This document shows, piece after piece, positions 1 through 4,859 of a stretch of DNA of 6,303 bases (its first letter is position 1; each line of letters starts with the position of its first letter). The notes under the pieces were generated by a model. The model did not search any database. It was given only the letters and a program-made list of their open reading frames with translations, and was not told the origin of the DNA. A program made the translations under genes and the position numbers. The stretch is from the NCBI GenBank assembly GCA_016777745.1, contig JADHQX010000083.1:1-6303 (forward strand), given 5' to 3'. Origin of the DNA: Candidatus Pelagibacterales bacterium. GTDB lineage: Bacteria; Pseudomonadota; Alphaproteobacteria; Pelagibacterales; AG-422-B15.

Positions 1-2
1 AA

Positions 3-899
3 TCAAAATATCCAATAATTCAAGCTCCCATGGGATGGATTGCAAGAAGTCAGTTGGCTTCTGCCGTCTCTAATGCTGGAGGCTTTGGAGTTATTGAAAC
101 ATCTTCAGGTGAAACTGAAATGTGTAAAGCTGAAATTAGAGCAATGGCAGATTTGACTAATAAACCGTTTGGAGTCAATCTTCCTATTCTATTTCTTCAA
201 GACGAAAGTATGATTAATTTAGTTATTGAAGAAAATATAAAATTTGTCACTACCTCTGCTGGAGATCCAGCAAAGTACATTCATGTTTTAAAAGATGCTG
301 GCATAACTGTGTTTCACGCAGTTCCTAGTTTGGCTGGTGCATTAAAAGCTGTGAAAGCTGGAGTTGATGGGCTTGTTGTTGAAGGAACTGAAGGTGGTGG
401 ATTTAAAAGTCCTGAAGAAGTTGGTTTGTATGTTTTATTACAATCAATAAGAAGACACACAGATATTCCGATGATTGCAGCAGGTGGAATTGTTGATGGT
501 ATTGGTATGGCAGCAGCATTTGCAGCTGGTGCTGAAGGCATTCAAATGGGAACTAGGTTTGTTTCATCTCAAGAAAGTCCTGTGCATGATAACTTCAAGC
601 AAGCAATACTAAATTCTGATGAGCAAGGTACATATATTCTAAATAAAAAATCAAAGCCTTGTATTAGGGCACTTAAAACTGAATTCACCAAAGAAATATA
701 TGATAAAGGTTTAATGGATATGTCATCTATGATTGGTATTAAGGATTTATATTTTAATGGTGATATGAACGCAGCACCAGCACTAGCTGGACAATCGATT
801 GGCTTGATCAATGAGATAAAAAGTGTTGATACAATTATTACTGAAACTATTAATCAATTTAATGAAGTTTGTAAAAATATGAGCTCTCATTCATTTTAG
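3..899 (+). CDS. Nitronate monooxygenase-like (NPD family) FMN protein, 5'-truncated
   Basis: This is an FMN-binding TIM-barrel protein of the 2-nitropropane dioxygenase/nitronate monooxygenase family, cut by the left edge. The first ATG (position 30) is not the start: the same frame is open from position 3 and reads SKYPIIQAPMGW, the usual beta-strand 1 of the family, so only a short N-terminal piece is missing. Visible motifs, counted from that Met, are GGFGVIETSSG (about 17-27), FGVNLPI (47-53), VVEGTEGGGF (116-125), the phosphate-binding strand MIAAGGIVDG, and GAEGIQMGTRF. Family members oxidise alkyl nitronates or reduce enoyl-thioesters with FMN. Here Phe125 sits where true nitronate monooxygenases and FabK have the His of the AGGH motif, so the substrate is unknown. 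The C-terminal extension after the barrel (about residues 200-289) is normal for the family. The gene ends 22 bases before the DUF1330 start on the same strand and probably shares its transcript. Family is confident; activity is not. Confidence 0.9.
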   Translation, partial: SKYPIIQAPMGWIARSQLASAVSNAGGFGVIETSSGETEMCKAEIRAMADLTNKPFGVNLPILFLQDESMINLVIEENIKFVTTSAGDPAKYIHVLKDAGITVFHAVPSLAGALKAVKAGVDGLVVEGTEGGGFKSPEEVGLYVLLQSIRRHTDIPMIAAGGIVDGIGMAAAFAAGAEGIQMGTRFVSSQESPVHDNFKQAILNSDEQGTYILNKKSKPCIRALKTEFTKEIYDKGLMDMSSMIGIKDLYFNGDMNAAPALAGQSIGLINEIKSVDTIITETINQFNEVCKNMSSHSF

Positions 900-921
900 A
901 ATTACTTAAGAGATGAAAGAA

Positions 922-1350
922 ATGAAATTCGAAAATCGCGTCTACCCTAACAAAGAACAAATGAAGGGGTTTTTTGAAGAAAATAATGATGATCAAGCTG
1001 TTTTTATGGTCAATCTTCTAAAGTTTAAGGATAAAGCAGAATACAAAGATGGAAGAGAAACTAGTCTGACTGGATCTGAAGCTTATGCAATATATGGGAA
1101 GATTATGGAAAAGCATCTTAAAGAAATTGGTGGTGAGTTAATTTTCAAATCAAAAATTACAAGAATGACAATTGGAAAAGTTGAAGAATTATGGGATGCC
1201 GTTGCTATAGCTAAATGGCCTTCAAAGAAAGTAATGGGTGAAAATATGATGCCATCAGATCCTGAATTATTAGAAGGGTATCAACATAGAGAGGCTGGAT
1301 TAGCTGGCCAATTAAATATCGAGTCTGTTGATATGGATTTTAGTGAGTGA
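922..1350 (+). CDS. DUF1330-type small protein
   Basis: The product is a soluble protein of about 142 residues with the hallmarks of DUF1330, a dimeric ferredoxin-like alpha/beta-barrel family of unproven function. Seen in order are FMVNLLKFK (first strand), GSEAYAIYGK (first helix), the WDAVAIAKWPS strand-turn segment, and the closing EGYQHREAGL. No signal peptide or membrane segment is visible. Two in-frame ATGs compete. The one at 922 has GAG (910-912) 9 bases upstream, a good ribosome-binding distance; the one at 913 directly abuts that GAG and would add only three residues (MKE). I prefer 922 but cannot exclude 913. It follows the NPD-like gene by 22 bases on the same strand, suggesting a two-gene or longer transcript, and runs tail-to-tail into the minus-strand operon with a 21-base gap. 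Family members are sometimes linked to aldehyde or aromatic metabolism, but nothing here fixes a substrate. Confidence 0.82.
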   Translation: MKFENRVYPNKEQMKGFFEENNDDQAVFMVNLLKFKDKAEYKDGRETSLTGSEAYAIYGKIMEKHLKEIGGELIFKSKITRMTIGKVEELWDAVAIAKWPSKKVMGENMMPSDPELLEGYQHREAGLAGQLNIESVDMDFSE

Positions 1351-1356
1351 TACAAA

Positions 1357-1392
1357 TATTTAATAATGGGTTTAATTGAATAATTTTTTTTT
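1357..1392 (+). terminator. Possible weak intrinsic terminator
   Basis: Seven bases after the DUF1330 stop, an 8-bp stem can form between 1357-1364 and 1375-1382. It consists of A-U pairs with one G-U wobble and has a 10-base loop. It is followed by A and nine T (1384-1392). The position and T-run fit a Rho-independent terminator for the plus-strand genes, but the stem has no G-C pair and would be weak. The T-run also encodes the Lys-rich end of the opposing gene, so it may be incidental. Confidence 0.3.
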
Positions 1393-1728
1393 AATTAGAT
1401 CTATTAAATTATCTAAATTTTCAGAATTATTTAGCTCATCACTTGTAAGTAATAATGAATAATTATTATCTTTTCTCAGAAAAATACATGGCAACGATTC
1501 ATTATTATAAAAATCTAAATCTCTTAACTGGTCATCATAGATAAAGCTTTTATTCATATTGATTGTCTCTAGAAACTTGCTCCATTTATTATATTTACCT
1601 AAATTTCCATAGGTTAAACTGCATAAACTGCATTCGTATGTTCCTGGTGAAATAATTTTATGTGTCCAGTCTACTGCAGCTTGGTATAGACCACTTTTAG
1701 CATTGTAAATAAAAATTAGCTCTTTCAC
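1372..1728 (-). CDS. Small conserved protein with CxxC motif, last gene of mgs operon
   Basis: This is a soluble protein of about 118 residues that I cannot assign a function. From the GTG at 1728 it begins MKELIFIYNAKSG, a hydrophobic strand followed by a small polar turn. It continues with HKIISPGTYECSLCSLTYG, carrying a Cys33-x-x-Cys36 pair, and then a Trp/Lys-rich middle. A second strand LPCIFL (79-84) has another Cys (81) after Pro80, and a helical end LDNLIDLIKKKL follows. I have an impression of similar conserved hypothetical proteins with the strand-YNA-SG and SPxTYxCxLC pattern in other bacteria. A thioredoxin-like fold is conceivable from CxxC plus Leu-Pro, but CxxC lies later than usual. 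Start choice: the open frame extends back to an ATG at 1779, which would overlap mgsC by 44 bases. The GTG at 1728, 7 bases after the mgsC TAG, gives the expected compact N-terminus but has no clear Shine-Dalgarno. It is probably translated from the mgs transcript. Confidence 0.72.
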   Translation of the reverse strand: MKELIFIYNAKSGLYQAAVDWTHKIISPGTYECSLCSLTYGNLGKYNKWSKFLETINMNKSFIYDDQLRDLDFYNNESLPCIFLRKDNNYSLLLTSDELNNSENLDNLIDLIKKKLFN

Positions 1729-1735
1729 TATACTG

Positions 1736-3064
1736 CTACTTATCTTTTTTAGATCCGGGTATCCAGTCAGTGCCCGCAAGAGGAACTTTTGCCATAGCAG
1801 CAGCTTCTAAAGTTAATGCCACCAAATCTTCTGGCTCAAGATTATGTAAGTCATTTTTACCACAAGCTCTAGCAATGGTTTGTGCTTCAAGAGTCATAAC
1901 TTTTAGAAAGTTTGAAAGCCGTTTGCCTGCTTTAACTGGATCTAATCTTTTCATTAATTTTGGATCTTGAGTAAAAATACCTGCAGGGTCTTTACCTTCG
2001 TGCCAATCATCATAAGCGCCTGCTTCAGTGCCTAGTTTTTGATACTCTTTTTCCCACTTTGGATCATTATCCCCAATGGCTATCATTGCTGCTGATCCAA
2101 TTGAAACTGCATCAGCCCCTAAAGCTATTGCTTTTGCTGCATCTGCCCCATTTCTTATGCCACCAGATATAATTAGCTGAACTTCTCTATGCATATTTAA
2201 ATCTTGTAATGCTTCAACCGCGGGCCTGATACACGCTAAAGTGGGTTGACCCACATTTTCAATAAATACTTCTTGAGTTGCAGCGGTTCCACCTTGCATA
2301 CCATCTATCACAACCACATCTGCCCCAGCTTTGATTGCTAATGCAGTATCATAATAAGGTCTGGCCCCTGCTATTTTTATAAAGATAGGAACTTGCCAAT
2401 TAGTTATCTCTCTTAGTTCTAAAATTTTAATTTTTAAATCATCAGGTCCGGTCCAATCAGGATGTCGACATGCAGATCGTTGGTCTACTCCCTTTGGAAG
2501 AGTTCTCATTTCAGCTACTCTATCATCAATCTTTTGTCCAAGCAGCATTCCTCCACCACCAGGCTTTGCCCCCTGCCCGATAACAACTTCAATTGCATCG
2601 GCTTTTCTTAAATCATTTGGGTTCATGCCATATCTAGATGGAAGCAATTGATACACTAAGTGTTTTGATTGTCCTCTTTCTTCAGGAGTCATTCCCCCAT
2701 CACCAGTTGTAGTAGAAGTTCCCGCGGCAGTTGCACCACGTCCAAGCGCCTCCTTAGCTGGACCTGATAAGGCTCCAAAACTCATCCCAGCAATAGTTAC
2801 TGGAATATCTAGTTCAAGTGGTTTTTTCGCATACCTCGTACCAAGTGTAACTTTTGTATTACAAGTTTCTCTATAGCCTTCCAATGGGTATCTAGAAATT
2901 GAAGCACCAAGAAATAGCAAGTCATCAAAATGAGGTAGTTTTCTTTTTGATCCACCACCCCTAATGTCATAGATTCCAGTTTCAGCTGCGCGACGAATTT
3001 CTGAATTCGTGTACTCATCAAACGTTGCTGAGATTCTTGGATGTGTTTTAGTTTTATCGTTCAT
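1736..3064 (-). CDS. mgsC: N-methylglutamate synthase subunit C (FMN-binding glutamate synthase domain)
   Basis: This 442-residue protein corresponds to the central FMN-binding domain of the glutamate synthase large subunit (GltB domain 2) as a separate polypeptide, like MgsC/GlxD. It is the likely catalytic subunit, forming N-methylglutamate with the amidotransferase and GXGXG subunits. Seen: VTIAGMSFGALS (89-100); the GQGAKPGGGGMLLGQKI loop (163-179); SACRHPDWTGPDDL (197-210); the strand FIKIAG (228-233); VVVIDGMQGGTAATQ (250-264); and the FMN phosphate site IISGGIRNGADAAKAIALGADAV split over 298-320. Length matches MgsC. The three closely spaced cysteines that hold the 3Fe-4S cluster in classical GltB are absent: Cys occurs only at 68, 199, 278 and 401, and the equivalent stretch (329-367) reads GDNDPKW...AGAYDDWHEG...TQDP. 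The conserved C-terminal LEAQTIARACGK...LEPEDL follows. The ATG lies 2 bases after the mgsB stop, indicating one transcript with coupled translation. GlxD of a glutamine-linked pathway is the alternative name. Confidence 0.9.
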   Translation of the reverse strand: MNDKTKTHPRISATFDEYTNSEIRRAAETGIYDIRGGGSKRKLPHFDDLLFLGASISRYPLEGYRETCNTKVTLGTRYAKKPLELDIPVTIAGMSFGALSGPAKEALGRGATAAGTSTTTGDGGMTPEERGQSKHLVYQLLPSRYGMNPNDLRKADAIEVVIGQGAKPGGGGMLLGQKIDDRVAEMRTLPKGVDQRSACRHPDWTGPDDLKIKILELREITNWQVPIFIKIAGARPYYDTALAIKAGADVVVIDGMQGGTAATQEVFIENVGQPTLACIRPAVEALQDLNMHREVQLIISGGIRNGADAAKAIALGADAVSIGSAAMIAIGDNDPKWEKEYQKLGTEAGAYDDWHEGKDPAGIFTQDPKLMKRLDPVKAGKRLSNFLKVMTLEAQTIARACGKNDLHNLEPEDLVALTLEAAAMAKVPLAGTDWIPGSKKDK

Positions 3065-3066
3065 GT

Positions 3067-3750
3067 TTAATACTCAGATACATTGTCTATATTAAAATTA
3101 TATAATTTTCTTGCTGACCCATATCTTTTAAATTGTTCTGGTTTTATATTTTTAATCTTACTTTTTTTTAATAGCTCTATTATTTTTTTTATATGTTTAG
3201 GTTTTATTTTTTTTTCAATGCAGTCAACTCCCAGTGACTTAACTTTGCCTTTAACAAAAATTTCAGTTTCATATAAGCTATCTCCAAGAGCATCGCCTGC
3301 ATCTCCACATACTAATAAAGTACCAGATTGTGCCATAAATGCAGACATATGACCAACTGATCCTTTAACTACAATATCAACGCCTTTCATAGATATGCCG
3401 CATCTCGAACTGGCATTACCATCGATTATCAATAACCCACCATGAGCTGTAGCGCCAGCAGATTGCGATGCGTTACCTTTTACATGAACAGTACCTGACA
3501 TCATGTTCTCTGCAACACCAGTACTAACATTACCATTTATTATTATATTTGCATTTTGATTCATGCCAGCACAATAATATCCAACGTGACCATTAATTAT
3601 GACATCGATTTTTTGAATAAGGCCAACACATAAAGCATGGCAGCCTTTTGGATTTGTAATTGTAAAATTTTTCTCCGTATGACTCTTATCTAAGTTCTGA
3701 AGTTTTGAATTTATTTCTCTTAATTCTATTTTTTTTAAATCTAGCTCCAT
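3067..3750 (-). CDS. mgsB: N-methylglutamate synthase subunit B (GXGXG beta-helix)
   Basis: This 227-residue protein matches the C-terminal GXGXG (beta-helix) domain of glutamate synthase as a free subunit, as in MgsB/GlxC. It is a structural part that links the amidotransferase and FMN domains. The right-handed helix is visible as a regular 19-residue period: turn glycines fall at 54, 73, 92, 111, 130, 149 and 168, each after N, K, D or C and a hydrophobic strand such as DVIING, NIIING, LLIIDG or DIVVKG. An N-terminal arm of about 35 residues precedes it. A Lys-rich linker (179-203) leads to the conserved tail EQFKRYGSARKLYNF. The frame opens one codon earlier with TTG, but the ATG at 3750 shares its A with the mgsA TGA (TGATG), the classic coupled arrangement, with GGGG about 9 bases upstream. 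I therefore take the ATG. No catalytic residues are expected in this domain. Confidence 0.9.
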   Translation of the reverse strand: MELDLKKIELREINSKLQNLDKSHTEKNFTITNPKGCHALCVGLIQKIDVIINGHVGYYCAGMNQNANIIINGNVSTGVAENMMSGTVHVKGNASQSAGATAHGGLLIIDGNASSRCGISMKGVDIVVKGSVGHMSAFMAQSGTLLVCGDAGDALGDSLYETEIFVKGKVKSLGVDCIEKKIKPKHIKKIIELLKKSKIKNIKPEQFKRYGSARKLYNFNIDNVSEY

Positions 3751-4634
3751 CAATTACCCCATGAATAAACAATACCTGGCTCAGGCTCAAAGATATTTGC
3801 ATCATCTACACCAGGTAAGTGAGCCATTGCCTGAAACTCAGATGCTATAGCTACATAGTCATCTGTTTCAGCTATAACTGCAGGCTTACAAGCAATTTCA
3901 TCTCTTAAAAGTGCAAAGCCTTTTTTAGTACCCGCTATAAAAGTATAAAAACCATCTAAATTTTTTAAACTTTCTTTTAGTGTAGTTTCCAGATCTTTGC
4001 CTTCAGATATTTGATTTGAAATATATCCTGCTGCTACTTCAGTATCATTTTCAGAACTAAAGCTTTCACCTTTTTTAATTAATGTTCTTCTAATATTATT
4101 ATGATTTGACAGAGAGCCATTATGAACAAGACATTCGTCTTCTGCTGTAGAATATGGATGAGAGCCTTCAGTGGTTATCGCACTTTCAGTTGCCATTCTC
4201 GTATGACCAATGCCGTGCGAACCCGAAAATGAAGATAGATTAAAATTTTTAACAATATCTTTAGGGTTTCCTGTTTGCTTAAAAATATTAATACTTTTAC
4301 CATAACCAACTAATGAAACCTCACTTAAATTCACTTTTAAAATATCTAGAACTTTGTTTGGCTTATCAGCAGTTTCCAATACCACATGATCAGAAAACTT
4401 TTTAATTTTTGTTTTTTTTAAAAGCTTGTTAATCTTTTTTTTAAATTCATTTTCATTTAATTTATTTAAACAGATTGAATATTTATAATTATTTTTTACC
4501 TCTTTAGTATAAATGGCAAAACCAGCACTATCTGGCCCTCTATTCTCCATGCTATCCAGCATTTCAGACAAGAAAGCACCAAGTGACTTCTCATACTTTT
4601 TAGTTTTTAGGTAAAGGCCTACAATTCCACACAT
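3750..4634 (-). CDS. mgsA: N-methylglutamate synthase subunit A (class II glutamine amidotransferase-like)
   Basis: This 294-residue Ntn-hydrolase is of the PurF/GltB type, the amidotransferase subunit MgsA/GlxB. It should cleave the amide of glutamine or gamma-glutamylmethylamide and pass the amine to MgsC. The protein starts MCGIVGLY, so Met removal exposes Cys2 as the nucleophile. Other active-site elements are ENRGPDSAG (30-38), GHTRMATES (143-151, substrate Arg146), HNGSLSNH (171-178, oxyanion Asn172/Gly173) and SENDTE (194-199, Asp197). The end RDEIACKPAVIAE...VAIASE is the normal closing half of the domain. A Lys-rich stretch (64-80) lies between the first two motifs. The ATG is supported by the obligatory Cys2 and by GAGAA on the minus strand (rc of 4645-4649), 10 bases upstream. 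It is the first gene of the minus-strand operon; its TGA overlaps the mgsB ATG. GlxB is the alternative label. Confidence 0.9.
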   Translation of the reverse strand: MCGIVGLYLKTKKYEKSLGAFLSEMLDSMENRGPDSAGFAIYTKEVKNNYKYSICLNKLNENEFKKKINKLLKKTKIKKFSDHVVLETADKPNKVLDILKVNLSEVSLVGYGKSINIFKQTGNPKDIVKNFNLSSFSGSHGIGHTRMATESAITTEGSHPYSTAEDECLVHNGSLSNHNNIRRTLIKKGESFSSENDTEVAAGYISNQISEGKDLETTLKESLKNLDGFYTFIAGTKKGFALLRDEIACKPAVIAETDDYVAIASEFQAMAHLPGVDDANIFEPEPGIVYSWGN

Positions 4635-4728
4635 TATTTGATATTTCTCATATTAATACTCTTACAACAAAAAAATTCTTTTAAGATTTGCATATTTAAG
4701 CTTTCTGACTGCAAAAAAAACTGAGTTA

Positions 4729-4747
4729 TCTGATAAAATATATCAGA
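4729..4747. promoter_or_regulatory. Inverted repeat TCTGATA-N5-TATCAGA, candidate operator
   Basis: Perfect 7-bp arms (4729-4735 and 4741-4747) are separated by AAATA. The arms extend outward imperfectly through TTAT and ATAA. The centre, 4738, lies 104 bases above the mgsA start and 122 above the gmaS start, almost mid-way, where a shared regulator of both units could bind. In DNA this AT-rich such arms can arise by chance, so this is a candidate only. Confidence 0.4.
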
Positions 4748-4771
4748 AATAAATGTTAGCGGAAATTAATG

Positions 4772-4781
4772 TAGACGTCTA
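4772..4781. promoter_or_regulatory. 10-bp perfect palindrome TAGACGTCTA, candidate activator site
   Basis: This is a perfect 10-bp palindrome with a CG at its centre, one of the few G/C-containing spots in the region. It ends 22 bases before the TATACT -10 box of the proposed gmaS promoter. It therefore abuts or overlaps the -35 position, where no TTGACA-like hexamer is visible. That placement suits an activator contacting RNA polymerase. This is inference from position; no regulator gene is in the window. Confidence 0.35.
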
Positions 4782-4789
4782 GTCCCAGA

Positions 4790-4815
4790 AAATTGATTTA
4801 AAGTATACTCAATTT
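4790..4815. promoter_or_regulatory. Inverted repeat AAATTGA-N12-TCAATTT around the gmaS -10 box
   Basis: Perfect 7-bp arms (4790-4796 and 4809-4815) flank a 12-base spacer that contains almost all of the TATACT box. A dimeric repressor bound here would cover the promoter. Only one C/G pair per arm lies in an A/T background, so chance occurrence is quite possible. Confidence 0.3.
4804..4809 (+). promoter_or_regulatory. Putative gmaS -10 box TATACT
   Basis: TATACT matches the sigma-70 -10 consensus at five of six positions and would start transcription near 4816, leaving a leader of about 45 bases. No -35 hexamer resembling TTGACA lies 16-19 bases upstream (agtccc at spacing 17), suggesting activator dependence. 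A competing pair, TTGATT (4793-4798) and TATGTA (4815-4820) with 16-bp spacing, has a better -35 and a poorer -10. Confidence 0.4.
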
Positions 4816-4859
4816 ATGTATTGTTTTTTTTGAAATGAAGAAGCATAATTAAACCTATT

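Larger units (their letters stand above)
4635..4859. promoter_or_regulatory. Divergent regulatory region between mgsABC and gmaS
   Basis: This is the largest gap in the window, 225 bases between two divergent pathway genes. It must hold the promoters of both units. It is A/T-rich, contains no convincing ORF, tRNA or riboswitch fold, and carries three inverted repeats plus one good plus-strand -10 box, all listed separately. For the minus strand I see only weak TATTAA- and TAAATA-like -10 candidates without a matching -35, so I do not place the mgsA promoter. Confidence 0.8.

Noticed and set aside
314..541. Minus-strand frame of 75 codons inside the NPD-like gene
   Set aside because: It lies wholly antisense to a strongly conserved gene, and its Pro/Ala/Ser-rich product is the complement of Gly/Ala-rich TIM-barrel codons.
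569..811. Minus-strand frame of 80 codons at the end of the NPD-like gene
   Set aside because: Antisense to coding sequence with no recognisable domain and no ribosome-binding site.
1770..1970. Plus-strand frame of 66 codons opposite the mgsC 3' end
   Set aside because: A shadow of mgsC; no homology is recognisable and the low-complexity composition is explained by the opposite strand.
2809..3021. Minus-strand frame of 70 codons within mgsC in another frame
   Set aside because: It overlaps the conserved N-terminal part of mgsC entirely and its translation has no family features.
3083..3352. Plus-strand frame of 89 codons with an apparent hydrophobic membrane segment
   Set aside because: The Phe/Ile-rich stretch is simply the complement of Lys-rich AAA/AAG codons in the mgsB tail; there is no independent support for a gene.
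3748..3753. TTG as the mgsB start, one codon upstream
   Set aside because: The next codon is ATG overlapping the mgsA stop as TGATG, the standard coupled start; TTG would add one residue with no advantage.
4810..4831. Hairpin CAAT-N6-ATTG followed by eight T, as an attenuator before gmaS
   Set aside because: A 4-bp stem with one G-C pair is too weak to call; it more likely reflects the A/T-rich leader.
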